A stretch of 64,000 bases of DNA from Cephalotus follicularis (lineage: Eukaryota > Streptophyta > Magnoliopsida > Oxalidales > Cephalotaceae): assembly GCA_001972305.1 (NCBI GenBank), contig BDDD01000915.1, forward strand, positions 62,001-126,000, written 5' to 3'. A program made the position numbers and the translations under genes. Shown here one piece after another: positions 47,594 to 60,741 of this stretch (position 1 is its first letter; the number at the start of each line of letters is the position of its first letter). The notes below the pieces were generated by a model, which was not told the DNA's origin, did not search any database, and worked only from the letters and a program-made list of their open reading frames with translations.

Positions 47594-50134
47594 TTGCATG
47601 ACACGCCTAGACCCAGCTCAGCTGGAATCCATCGCGCTCACTACGAGGCCAAGCCTCCTATCAGAGACTCACCTCGTAGGTTCAGCAGATCAGAGTTCCA
47701 GAAATACATTTTTAAATAGAGACTTTCGTCAAACCATTAAATAAATAGAAAAGTTTATTTGAAAACTTGAAAATAATTCTAACTCTTAAATTTTTACGAA
47801 AATCGGGTATGTAGCATTTGTTTATCGGACTATGCCCCGTGAAAAGAAAAACACAGTTTATAAAATGGACTCAGCCCTCAGCAATCACACTCCCATAGGA
47901 GAAAAAAAACCACAAATGAAACAAATCATCGGACTCCACCCATCTTATCAAAAATGAAAAACAAATTATACAAAGAAATACATGAATGCAGAAATTTAAG
48001 TACTACAACCTGATAAATATGTCATTGTGGTCTCACCTCAACAGACTAACTGACTTGGACAGACAGAACTTAACAGAAAAACCCATCCGAACTGAAAATA
48101 AAAGGGTTAAACTCACAGAAATAGTGAGATGAAATAAAAGACTCAGACAGAGTTTTGCTCGAGTAAAAAAAATGTGTAAAAATAATTATAACCAGAAGAA
48201 TAAAACAAACTTAAACAGAATAAGAATGAAAATCAGAAATCTGATTTATAAAACAGGTTAATACAGCTTTAACAGAATGTCAGAAACATAAATAAAATCG
48301 AAAATCCAATTTTTAAAACAGAATTAACAGAATCAGCAGAAGTTCAAATTTTTATCAGAAATTGATTTATTATCAGAAAAACTTAGATATATGTAGTAGG
48401 TAACAAAGTTTAAAACAGAATAAATATATAACGATGCAATGGGTCTACTAGGTAAGGTTGACGCCTGGGCTCCGTCGAGCCGAACGTCCAGCAGAACAGA
48501 AATGCAATGATACCTTCGTATCAAAGCATCAGAATAGAAAGTCTACCGTGTAGATATTGCCTCTCATGGGCAACAAATATATATATAATACAATACCGAG
48601 ATCCCAGAGCATCAAAATATATTTAAGCAGATTTAATGGATAATGAAATCATAATTTCTTTCAAACAGACTTAAAGACAGATTCAATAAATGCAGAAATC
48701 ATTTTCTTTTCAGATACAGATATTATTGAAAATAACGTCATAAAATGACTATCATCTTGCGAGCTTTTGAAAAACATTAAAATAATGTATTAAAACATTA
48801 AAACTTAAACATATTTCAGAATAAAACGTTTAAAGAAAAAACGTTCCATTCACAGAACAGATCAACAACCGACTATCAGAAATCAAATACGACAGAGAAC
48901 AGATAGACAGATAGACAGACATCAGACTTTTAGAACTCCAATAGAACAGAAAACAGAAAGACAGATATGACCCTCAATGTATACTCGCTATCATAAATGC
49001 GTATGACAAAAATTAATAACTATTCGTTTAAACCTCATTTAAACATAATTTCATAAAAACACTAAAATAGTCCAAGTGGTTATCTAGGTTATCCAATTTC
49101 AAAATTAATAAACAATTTAAGTTCATTATATTATAGAAACATATACATAAATACAAAATTCAGTAGAAAGCAGAATTAACAGAGCAGAGTTCTGAGTTTA
49201 CCGAAAGCAGACAGAACGGAGCATATAGCCGGAATCGCAGAGCCAAACAGGAACGGATCACGCATACGCGAAAAACAGAGTCGAAAAGCTGTCAGAAACT
49301 GGCCGTCGGTGGCTGCCGACGCGTGTCAGCCACGCGCGATGGTCGGACAATCGCAGAGTCAGATCTAGAGGATCACGGATATGGGGCACGTTGGTCATGG
49401 CGCCGCCGCATCTGGCCGGAACGAGGGCATTGACCACGGCTGCCTTCGCCGCAGATCTGCATTGTCTGCGTCGTCACGGGTCCGGGCTGGTCTCGTTCGA
49501 ACAGTTGTGATGCCAAGATGCTGAATCTGGACTCGTACTGCCGTGACGGTCACTGGAGACGGCGGATTGACGCAAAACAGAGGCGGAGAGAGAAGAGCTT
49601 TGCGCGCGCACGGTGGCCGTTCACCGGCAATGGGGCTGGGTCCGGTGTGCTCGGGAGACTGAGGCGGTCCCGTCGGTACCATCGTCGGCGTCGTCTCGGC
49701 AGTGACGCCGGCGACAGAGAGAAAAGAGGGAGAGAGAACGGAAGAGATGAGAGAGAAACGGAGAGAGAGAGAGAGAGAGAGAGATAAAACGAGACAAAAA
49801 AAATATACACACACACACACAACCATAACATATTGAGTTTTGTCCAGAATTTAACCGATATGGACAGAGATTGGATGTTTAGGACATACCACTTGGCTTA
49901 TTTTCCGAATTCAGCAACAATTTCAGTAAAACATCATTTAATTTACCGTAAAGAACATTTATTTGTTATGCAGATAAAACCGTCGGAATAAAATCACACT
50001 GATAAAAAAATTATTAATGTCATGATGTATATGTCATGAAAACCAGAAAATAGCCTAACCGCTAGATAGACAGACAGATTGTCACATAGGCTCCACAGAC
50101 ACAGACCGTACTAGGACACGGATGTCACATTGCA
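47594..50134 (-). mobile_element. Solo LTR, about 2.5 kb, Ty3/gypsy-like, with 5-bp TSD
   Basis: The LTR is 47599-50129. On the plus strand it begins TGACACGCCTAGACC and ends CGGATGTCACA, between exact TTGCA copies at 47594-47598 and 50130-50134. Read on the minus strand it begins TGTGACATCC and ends AGGCGTGTCA, like the GGGGCGTGACA end of the first solo LTR, so the minus orientation is more likely. It carries many CAGAACAGAAA-type degenerate repeats (48830-48970), a GC-rich block (49230-49720) whose open frames look like chance, and a (GA)n/(CA)n run near 49755-49822. Confidence 0.82.
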
Positions 50135-50804
50135 ATTCTCTCGCCTATGGATTTGATTGGGCAACTCGGTTTTTGTTTTTTTTTTCTTTTCATTAAACTA
50201 GTCAGACCGGTCCAAATGGTTTGACTGAATTTTATTGATTTTGACCAATTCTAGAGTTTTATAAGTGACGGGATCGGTCAGCCATCCGATTTTCGGTTTT
50301 CTGGACTGGCCAATCGATCCAATTTTAATAAGATTGAAAAACTATTTATAATGAGATTCACATTTCTCATAATATTTCATATTAGAATTATAACAATGAT
50401 ACTACAACATAATAGTAAAATAAAGAACTTGAATGTTGATAATTTTTGTCAAATATTTAATAATATTTTGAAAATTAATAACATATTGAATGATTTGATA
50501 TTCTTTGTTCATAAGGTGAGATCTTTTTTAATACAATTGAGTAAAATGAAAAGAGAAGAACTAAATTGAGAATAAATAAAAAATATAGAGTTAAATTGTT
50601 ATAATTAAAATATGTAAAGTCAAATTGAGATTTACTGTAAATGTGATGAATCAAAATGAGAAATTTTATTGAATAAAAATAGTAACGTTTTCCTACCAAA
50701 GTTAAGGAAACTGCCTTAGTTCATTTAAATTTAATAATGAAGACAAGAAAAAACATTAATGTTCTAATGAAAATGAAATATTAAAACATTAAAGTGAGTA
50801 ACTA
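50135..50804. other. AT-rich intergenic, old repeat remnant
   Basis: 50180-50330 holds CCGGTCC/GACCGATC-like strings similar to 40330-40440, consistent with the degenerate MITE family. No gene. Confidence 0.4.
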
Positions 50805-51305
50805 TAAAAAAAAGGGACAATTACAAATACCTCCCTGAGGTATTCCTTTATAACTTTTTCCTCCCTCTATTTTAAGATATTACAAAAACCTCCTTGAGGT
50901 ATTAACCCATCAAACAAAAACCTCCATGAGGTATTAAAATACCCAAAATACCCCTAACTTTACAATAATAATAAAAACAATAATAATGGATAATTACAAA
51001 TACCTCCCTGAGGTATTATTTTACAACTTTTTCCTCCCTCTATTTTAAGATCCAACAAAAACCTCCCTGAAGTATTAATTCATCCAACAAAAACCTCCTC
51101 AGGGAGGTATTTGTAATTATCCATTATTATTGTTATTATTATTATTATAAAGTTAGGGGTATTTTAGGTATTTTAATATTTTAGAGAGGTTTTTGTTTGA
51201 TGGGTTAATACCTCAAGGAGGTTTTTGTAATATCTTAAAATAGAGGGAGGAAAAAGTTGTAAAAGAATACCTCAGGGAGGTATTTGTAATTGTCCCTAAA
51301 AAAAA
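50805..51305. mobile_element. Mutator-like MITE, 483 bp, near-perfect hairpin with nested copy
   Basis: The element 50814-51296 begins GGGACAATTACAAATACCTC and ends GAGGTATTTGTAATTGTCCC, an exact 20-bp inverted match, and the arms pair over about 170 bp. The flanks are TAAAAAAAA at 50805-50813 and 51297-51305, a 9-bp duplication as expected for Mutator-like elements. The centre (50988-51122) is a shorter inverted copy of the same terminus (GGATAATTACAAATACCTCC ... GGTATTTGTAATTATCC). The CTCCCTGAGGTAT-type core recurs eight times in all. Confidence 0.88.
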
Positions 51306-54074
51306 TGAAGATTATACAAAGGAATTTAGGTAGTTCTTTTGTGAGTGGAAGTGTGAGGTGGAAGGCAGTCTGTATCCTTTTTTCGCATGCCATCGCACTA
51401 GTAAAAGCAATAATATGCAGATTTATGCAGGCATAAAATTGTAGATAATCACAAAAAATCATCAAAGTATTCAAATTTAAATTGTCAAAACATCAATAAT
51501 GATTAATTTTTTAAAAATTATAATATCATTATTATTATTTAAAAAAATATTAATAATTTTTTACAATCTCAATTGTGAAGGTATCTCAAATTCATAGATA
51601 GCATTACAAATGAAAAATCTGCAGATTCATTTATATAAGCGCATATCTTTAGATATTTCTTTATTCCTTCTCTTAATGGATAGCAACCAAGGAGAAAAGC
51701 TGCCCCCTAGAGAAATGTGCAAAGCTGTTTCTTGCTTTTTTAGCCCATTAGTCTTAGCTCAAAGTGGAGTAATCAACAAAATTAGAAAATTGTATGTAGC
51801 AAAAAAAAAAAAAAAAGTGAGAATTATGAATGAACTTAAAATTAGAGGAGCTGCTGGTTCAAACTTCAAACACCAAATATGGTGATGAGGACCAGAGCAT
51901 AACTTCATGGAAGCATTTATTCTTAGCCAAATATTAATTAAATGAAAAGACCTTCAACAGTGATACGAAATTTTTATTTATTTATTTATTTTCTATAGCT
52001 TTTAACTTAGCAAAATATTAATTAAATGAAAAAGACCTTCAATAATGGTACCAATGCCTATTTATTTTTCTATATCATTCCCATTTTATATGAAGTTATG
52101 TCAGATAACTCAAAAGTTAAGAGTTATCTGATATTCCATCTAAATTAATTTTTTTTGTAAAATTTTTTTTATATGAATGTTTTAATATACTAAATAGATT
52201 TATATTTAAACATACATTGATATCTCACATATATGCCCTCCATAATGTTATAGCACACCAAGCGACTTCTTAGTACAATATTTATTAATAATTATTAATG
52301 TCATAATTTTTTTATCTTTGTCACAACTATTTATATGTCATGACAAGAGTGAAAATAGTTGTATCGTAAGCATTAGAGACAACCTAGTCGTAAACTCAAA
52401 GGTCTTGAATTCTAATTTCATTGACATTATCTTCAGTTGGTTACAGGTCTTTTGTTGCTTATTTTGTGTGTGGAGTGAGAGTCTTATATTATAAAATTTA
52501 ATGTCTAAAACGTATTCATAAAGCAGTTGAGATCCGAATGAATTTTTTGGTGACTAAAAAAATATTCAAGAAAGACATAACATTTATAGATATAATAAAA
52601 GAGTAAAATTGTTTTAATTTGACCCCACTTATAACGATTTTGATAAGAAAACAACAGTATTGAAGTTTGATATTTTAGAGGAAAGTGCAGAAAAAAGAGC
52701 AGTTATGTCATATGATTCATTATATTGGCTTCAATGGATTGATCATTTTGTTTATGAGAAACATTTTGTGATTAAAATATATATTTTTCAAAAATTCAAA
52801 AAATCCAAAAAGTGGTGGTGCAGATATATTGATGAGAAAATGACGTTTAAAAAAAAAATTCAATTCAGTACATTTCAGTAAAAAATTTATATATGGCGTA
52901 TGCAGTTAATTGTCGTTAATAATATTCAAAAAAATTGTTAACTGTATTTGTAGCGTGCATCACATTAATATTTTTTTAATGTGTCAAATTAAAAAATTAT
53001 TAATTTTTTTTTAATGTCTCAACTAACTAACGGGTATGACATTGAGATTTTTTTTAAGTGTAGTACGAATGCGCTGAATTAGAAAAAAAAAATTATGGTT
53101 TCACAATCACCGTTCTCACACAACAGACACCCTCACTAAAGCATTAGTAATATGAGATAATAACAAAAGGCTCTCCTAGCCATGGAATGATTGTTGCTGT
53201 TAAGAAATTGATGCCAAATAAAAAAGCTCTTGCACGTTACTTGGTTTGTGTGTGTTAATGGGTTCGAAATATTTAATGCACGTTTTCCTCTATTAGAGCG
53301 TTATTGGAGTTTTAGTATTTGGCTTTTGACTGATACTGCGTGTGAACAATTCAAATCTTCTGCAATAATTGTACTTATATTTATTGCAAAATCTAATGGT
53401 TATAAATATATTATATTATTGGTGATTTTTTGTATTATCCTGTATTTATAGCCATTAGATTTTAATTTAATGACTGCTCTATAATAATTATAGGTACAAT
53501 TATCGAAGAGGATTTGGATTGGTGTGTGAACACTTTTTGCAAAGGCCATAATGCAACACTGTTTCTTATTTATTTATAGTTTGTGGAGAAAGAGTGATAT
53601 AAAGAAAGTAGATATAAAAAAGAAAAAGAAAAAGAAGGTGAGAAAGATACGTGTAGTAACAGTTAGATGTAAAAAAAATTAAAAAGGAAAGAGGAAAGAA
53701 GGATTGTAAGTGATTTAGAGAAATGGAGATTTGATTTTATGTTTTTTTTGTTGGAGAGAGAGAAAGATTAGATGAGAGAAAGAAAGAGATTGTTTTTTGT
53801 TTGGGGGAGAGAGAGGAGATAGAGAGAAAATGGAGAAAAAAAAGTTTTTATTTAAAAATATTTCAGAGATTTTAAAATTTCAATAAAAAAAATGTTAACG
53901 AGTTCAATTTTTGTAATTTATCCGTACTTTTTTAACCGTAAGTGTAAAAAACTGTAACGGGGACACCTTTATTAAATAGCTCCGCATTTTATCATTTCTC
54001 TCTGTTTCTCTCACTCTGCCTCAGTGCCTCTGTTATCTGTTGCTGTGTCGTTCGTTTGATACATTCACCGAGAA
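51306..54074. other. AT-rich intergenic; upstream of the ABCC13-type gene
   Basis: No gene is supported. A two-copy direct repeat of about 85 bp lies at 51928-52075 (AAATATTAATTAAATGAAAA ... GACCTTCAA). A 53475 string echoes the 4542 palindrome. 53990-54074 is pyrimidine-rich (TCTCTCTGTTTCTCTCACTC) and is a likely 5' UTR. Confidence 0.45.
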
Positions 54075-57000
54075 ATGCAATTTATCAATCTTATTTGCCC
54101 TGATTCCCCATTTGTACGCCTTTTTTATTTAGTCATGTGTTTTCATTCAATATAGCATTTATATATCTCTAACGCTTTTTTTTTTAATGAAATCGTGAAG
54201 TCCTCTGTTTCTTTTTTATTATCTCTTTGTTTTAAATCCTTCTTGAGTTTTTTTTTCTTGTTTTCATTATCATATACTAATTCTCTCTGCTTCCAAAGCA
54301 AACCCAAAAAGGAGACAATAACTTTTTGCGAGTCTTGAACGTGATATTGCTTTGATTTTGAATGGATTATTACTATATTCTTTTAATTTTGCTTCTGGGT
54401 TTTTTTCAGGTATGGGATGGCAATGGTTTCTCTCAGTGTTTCAATGACTTATATCCTTTTTTTTTATCAGTTTAATGGTTAATTGGTTAGAATCTGCTAT
54501 TCAAAAACGGGAGCAGTTACTGTTTCCATTTATGGTTTTCCGTTTTCCTTAATAATGAGTACGGTTTTAGGTTTTGGAGTCAATGTAGTGACTGTTGTAT
54601 TGATTTCATTATCTCTAATGGGGATAACTAGAAGCAACATCAGACCAAGTAGAAGGGTGGGCTTGCCTTATTAATTTCTTCGTAGTAATCTGTACTATGT
54701 TCTATTGTTGACTTTTGTCTCTGTAGTTATGTTCTGTTGTTAACTTTTGTCTTTTAGTCTGTAATGCTGGTTAATGGCCGTTATAGTCTATGCATAGCTT
54801 CTTTGTTGTTTTATAAATTATGTGACAAGAATTCATGGATGTTTTTTTTCCTTTCTGATTTGTTACTATTAGAATTTGATTTGGGATTTTAAGACAAGAA
54901 GAGTTGTTACATATGCTGAATTTGTTTTTGTTTTTGTTTTTTGGGTCAAAATTACTCAGATAAACTTTGCAGGAAAGGTCCTCTTGCCTTTGCTATCTGC
55001 TTTTGGAGCATGTCTGTCATTTGTGGACATGGTTCTGCTTTTGAAGAAAGCATATCATGGGGACATTATTGCATATCACGAATGGCTTTTCAAAGGTTCT
55101 CAAATTGCAGTCTGGGTATGCTTTTTCAACGGCAAGTTGTTGGCCAAATGTTTTTGAATTTCCTTTATTATGACTTGGCATCTATGATCTATACTATGAG
55201 TTTTCTCTTTTATGAATAAAATAGGCAACTCTCATGCTGTCCTCTAAGTGTAACGGATTTTACTACATGGGCAACCGGATATTATGTTTGTGGTGGGTTA
55301 TGAAAGCACTACTTGGAATCTTTTATCTGCAAAAAGCATTTTATTCTTTAGAGGTACTATTATTGTTGCCTTCTTTGAATATTATTTTCACCATATTGTT
55401 TCATTTTTTCTTTTGATAGTTGTTTTTGTTGTTTATTATTTGTTATATTTGTTTTAGTACATGATGGGATAGCCATGCCTATTCATGTTTGAAGTATCCT
55501 TAAACATATGATCCGATGTAATGCAGACAACAAACATTATTGGCTAGGAATAGAATCCCATGTTGCTCAAAGGATGTTGGCTTGTGGTATATCCACCAAT
55601 GGCTATTGAAATTTAATGTTAGAGTTAAATTTTAGGAACGTCCTATTGTTTGATGACTACATTCATGGTCAGATGTGGAAAATTCCAAGTAAGACTTATC
55701 ATCTAATATTTTTCTGTCCTTAAAACTATAAGATTGATAAATTGGTAATGGTTAATGATATCTATCAGGCACTGAGTCGACTGTGTCATAGGTCATAGTG
55801 GAACCACTTCATAGTATGTTTTTAACAAGCATGGAGGCTACAGAGTTTAGATTTCAGTGTTGGTCAAATTTGTTTACAAACCACTTCCAGAATCTCCATT
55901 GAGTTTCTCCCTGAACCAAATTTCTTCACTAGACAGACGAATATATTGCAGGATCTGCGTATATCTTCTCTTAAACTGATTGTGGGCATTAAACAGCTTC
56001 AAATTTCGTACATTTTTTATAATCTCAAGGCTCACAGGACAAGCAAACGTGACGCATCACCCATTGGGGTGCCAGATCCTAATTTATTACCACTATTTCC
56101 TTTAAAAGTTTATTTTAATTAGAAGAAAGCTACGCCTCTTCTGGTGAATAAATGGAAATATTACGTTACAATTAAAGTCATTGTCATTTTTATTCGTGGT
56201 CTCAATTGGAAGCGGTTTATATAAACCATTTATCCAAGCATTCTTTTTTTAGCTGTCTTTAATGTCATTATTTATGCTAAGGGGGATTATAAACTTTCTT
56301 GTAAATATTGATTATACCCAGTGGTTGGTTGTGAAACATACCTATAATTGCAACTGCAAGATAGAGCCGTCTAGCTTTGTAGGAAGAATACTTTGCATTC
56401 CGTTGTTTTCAATTGAACCAATACACTTTTTATGATTTCCTAACATAAAAGTGACCAATGATATGCATTTCAGCCAAACACAGAATAATTTTAATAATTG
56501 GTTGTTGATTCAAAGCCAACTGCCGACAGATCTTTTGTCAACACACAATTATGCATACATTCATGCGTATGTACTAAAATCTATTCACACACATACACTC
56601 ACATATAAATAATGGCATTCATATTAGTTGATGATTATTATTTTTAATACGGAATTTTCCCATGGTTTTTGGTAGCACAAAAAAACAACAATTAGAATTT
56701 TATTTTAATAATTGGTTGTAGATTCAAAGAAAAGTTAGCACCATTCAAAGTAATTGTCCAACTTCAAACAGCCGACATATCTTTTGTCAACACACAATTA
56801 CGCATGCATACATGCGTGCGTCCTAAATTCTGTTCACACACACATACACTCACATATAGATACTGGCATTCTTATTAGTTGATGATTATTATTTTTAATA
56901 CGGAATTTTCCCATGGTTTTTGGTAGCACAAAACAACAATTAGAAATTTTGTTGGAAATTTACTCTTTTCGGGCATATAATTGTAAGGTTCACAAACGAT

Positions 57001-60000
57001 GGTTGAGTTTTAAGAGACTATACCTATGAGCCAGAAGGTCTTCTACGTTGTGTAACTTTTACTTGACATTCCTTAATTGCTAATTGTTCAAATTAGGCAT
57101 TATTGGGATTCATTATATCAGTTTTTCTTGTATCAACAGGTTTTGAATCGTCTTCAAGTGAGCTTTATTGTTTTTCTGGATATCATGTTTGGCATATCCA
57201 TTAACATCACGAGGATGAATCAGGACTCTTCTAAAAGCAGGTGACAACAGCTTAATCATTTTCTGGATTTTTTTTTTAAGTTTTGGATTGTAGACATTTT
57301 AAACACATGATTATCGGGATTCTGGTTAATTCTTCACTGTTTGGTCAGCCAATAAATCTATGCTGTTCAAATTTCATCTTTAGAACATTAATCAATCTCC
57401 TAGGCCAACTAGAAGTTCAGAATTGCCAATTAAAAATTAGATGTTTATATTCCTTTCCTGTATTCCTTATTTACTGAAAATTCTCATGTGGTACAGCAAG
57501 CATCATACATTATGTATTGGTATCAATATCTGCATGTTTATATCTTTAGAGATTGAATTTGATTGCTAACCCACTTCCTTTTAGCTAAATAATAGATGGT
57601 TTCTCTGATATGGTATCATAGCTTGGTTTGATGAAAGGTTCAAACTTTGAATATTTGGATCCCCCCTTCTTTCGAAATAATTTCAATCCATGTGCAAGAT
57701 CCCGAACCAGTCTTCCACGTGTGTTCATGAAGTTGTTATTATATGTCCACATCCAACATTTACATGTAATACTTCGTTTCATCGTTGTTCAGCTATTGAT
57801 TTCTCTATTGACCTGCCTACTGGCAAATTGTAGTTCGATGGAGGATCCACTTCTTCCTGTTGACATGGATATTGAGGAAGATTACAATAGTACCTCTGTA
57901 AGTATTCTGCTATCATATTATATTCTTAGGAATTTTTTCTGTTTTGATTTTTGATATGGGCAGTATCTTTCTTATTCATGTCATGAACTTTTCCTGCAAG
58001 GTATGAAATCACTAGTGCTTCTGTACTGTAATGTTCTGGCATTGTGTTGAAATTCTCACTTAGTTGACTGTTTTAAGAATTATTTTTCCCTGACTTCAAA
58101 TGTTAGAGATGTGCATATAGCCTCCATCATAATATCTTTCATTATTTTATTCACCTGAACTTTTAGGCCTATCCTTTTAAAAGTTTTGTTGCTTTGTCTT
58201 TGTTGTAGGGTTTAAGTGCTACAATGCATATTTAACTTTTAGATCAATTATACTTATGTGAAATCTCAAAATGCAAAGATTGCTACAATTATGAATAATA
58301 GGGAGTATTAAGTTATCTTTCAAGATTTATTGCTACACTTTTTTTCTGATGACTAGTCCTGCCGAAAATCCTGGAGACATTTCCAGATAGGCCATTTGAA
58401 AATTCAAGAGATGCTTTAGGAAGCTTTTTTTAGCACAATCTGACTGAATAGAGCTGTTTGATGAGCCTGTTCACAACCCTCCTTAATCATTGCTTCAACA
58501 CATTTTGAGATCTATGCGTTTTCTTTCCATATTGGAATTCTTCTTTTATCTCTCTCTTTCTCTGGTTTTTCCTCCTTCCTTGAAGAGTATGGTCTTGTTG
58601 CAGGTATAAGTTATTACAATGTAGGGTCATAGTCAATGAAACAACACCTACTTTGAGTGCTGAGCATATATTTTCAACTCTGAAGTAAATTAAATAGTTT
58701 TAGTTGTCTGTATCTTCTTTTTATCTTTACTTATTTATTTTTTTATAGTTGCTTTCCGATAATTGTTTCTGTTCCATTTTGTTTTAAAGGGAAACACTCA
58801 GAGTTATTGGGATCTTTTGACATTCAAATCTATTACTTCTGTAATGGATCGTGGTGTGATGAAGCAGCTTGACTTTGAAGATTTGCTTGGGCTACCTACT
58901 GATATGGATCCTGCTATATGCCATGATAAATTTATAACTTGCTGGCGAGCTCAGCAGAGTAATGATGGCTCTAGGCCATCATTGTTCAAAGCAATATTTA
59001 GTGCATATGGATGGCCATATTTACGTCTTGGTTTTTTAAAGGTAATTTTATATTGTGAGGTACCTGTCCTTTACCTTGGCATGTCACATTATAGGATTGG
59101 AATATGGATATTTCGGTAATGAAAATTAATGAATGCTTCTCTTTTATCTTGTTTGTTTTTCATAAGTTGCATGATCTCTCTCTCTTGATCTTTATGGTCC
59201 GGTGATAGGGAATTATTAGTTTTACAATATAATGTAATCAACTTCCTAGAGGTCTTAAATTTGGAACCTTGGGTATGCAGAGGTTCAAGTTTGTGGGTCG
59301 AATATAGTTGTGTTTGTTCACAGGTAAAAGAAGGATATGCCAGCAAAAGGAAGGTCAATTAAAAAAAAAATTGTGCCCGAATGGAAGAAAAAAGCCACAC
59401 AAAATTTGGTTTGAATTTTATGCTTATCGTACTTAATATTTAGTTTTAACTTCTACAGGTCCTTAACGATTGTATAGGTTTTGCTGGGCCTTTGCTTCTT
59501 AATAAGCTCATTCGGTTTCTTCAACAAGGTTTGCAGCTTCAGACTGTTATTGAAAATTTTCAGAATTTGAATTTATTATATCGTTTTGTTCTTCATTTGG
59601 CTTGTATTCTTACTTTTCTCAGGTTCCGGACATGTGGATGGCTTTGTTCTTGCAATTTCCTTGGGCCTCACATCTATTATAAAGTAATTTTATTCTTATT
59701 GTATGTTTCTTAATGTGCTTTTACATTGGCCTCCTTCTTTCACTGTTACTTAACTTCAGGCGGAAGACGACAGAATGTTTATGAAGTGTATATAAAAGTT
59801 TGTTCATTTTAATTTTTGTTAAAGAAATATACATAAGTCGATCTCACGTCAAAGAACAGTTATGACTTGCACGGGGGACTGTGCTTATATAGTCAATTTG
59901 TTGTCATCGTTTGATTTCCTATTAAGCTTCAAATTGTTGTCATGGCACACTATTCAATTAAGCTTCAAATTTATACTGATCATTGGATGCATTAAACTCT

Positions 60001-60741
60001 TATTAAGGCTGTGAGCAACAGTGAATAAATAAAAACTTATGCTTTTCGTTTCCAACATGGTTGGTGAACTTATATTTCAACTGTAACTCCATTATTGAAG
60101 TATGAGTGATTATGGATTCATAGAGTGGCAAGCATATGGCTCTTACTACATTTGTGGTCATATAATAGTTACACATTGCCTCTTCTTCATGTTTGAAAAT
60201 CTATTATTTACCTGCAGTGTGTGGTGCCAAAAGATTATCAGCTTATTATCCTTGACTGTATTTAACAGTATTAGTTGGTAAATTCCAACCTTGCAGATCT
60301 GTCTTAGATACACAATACTCGTTTCATATTTCCAAGCTGAAGCTGAAGCTACGATCAAGCATTATGACTATTATCTATTATAAGGTATGACGATGTTAAC
60401 GATCTTTTTTTTTTTTTTTTGTGAATGATTTTATGTGTTCGCTTTTAGTAAATTATCTCATCTATGATCCCTGCTTATGATGTAATTCTGTCACATCTAT
60501 AATCTATGGATATTTGGATTGAATGTGGTCTAACTGTGAAGAATACCAGTTTCGTTGAATTTACGCACTCAAATTTCCATTGCTGTATTATTACTTTAAA
60601 TTAATCTGTACTTCCATCACAGTGTCTTGGTGTTAGCATAGCAGAGCGATCAAAATTTTCTGAGGGGGAAATTCAGACTTTTATGTCTGTCGATGCTGAT
60701 CGAACTGTGAACTTGTGTAACAGTTTTCATGATATGTGGAG
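54075..60741 (+). CDS. ABCC13: ABC transporter C family, ABCC13-like, 5' part only
   Basis: A full-size MRP-type transporter; its substrate is not known to me. Visible exons: 54075-54113, 54410-54450, 54563-54648, 54973-55115, 55225-55353, 57140-57240, 57834-57897, 58790-59041, 59459-59528, 59623-59683, 60297-60384, 60623-60741. They join in phase to about 397 residues: N-terminal membrane segment (CFNDLVLGFGVNVVTVVLI), SSMEDPLLPVD, then the start of the first ABC membrane domain (AYGWPYLRLGFLKVLNDCIG, LGLTSIIKSVLDTQYSFH, RSKFSEGEIQTFMSVDADR). These closely resemble Arabidopsis ABCC13. Both nucleotide-binding domains lie beyond the window. Intron 2 is an AT-AC intron. Exon 12 ends in a GTGATG donor, and a copia element begins 700 bp later in what must be intron 12. 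Confidence 0.88.
54451..54562 (+). other. U12-type AT-AC intron of the ABCC13-like gene
   Basis: The donor is ATATCCTTTT (54451-54460), the U12 consensus. The branch-site string TTCCTTAAT is at 54545-54553, and the intron ends AC at 54561-54562, about 10 bases after the branch adenosine. No GT-AG solution keeps the frame. This removal joins GACTT to GGTTTTAGG and restores the family sequence FNDLVLGFG. Confidence 0.9.
56488..56950 (+). repeat. Tandem duplication, about 215-245 bp unit, in intron 5
   Basis: Copy 1 at 56488-56702 and copy 2 at 56703-56950 both run from TTTTAATAATTGGTTGT through CACACAATTA, ACACATACACTCACATATA and TACGGAATTTTCCCATGG to GCACAAAA. About 90% match with small indels, one of them of about 30 bases. 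Confidence 0.85.

Noticed and set aside
49395..49831. Overlapping open frames of 65-143 codons on both strands
   Set aside because: They are within the 2.5-kb solo LTR, include (GA)n-encoded Ser/Leu or Arg/Glu runs, and have no domain.
54449..54480. Reading straight through 54451 or using the CAG at 54480 as an acceptor
   Set aside because: Neither gives a frame that reaches the conserved GFGVNVV segment; the AT-AC solution does exactly.
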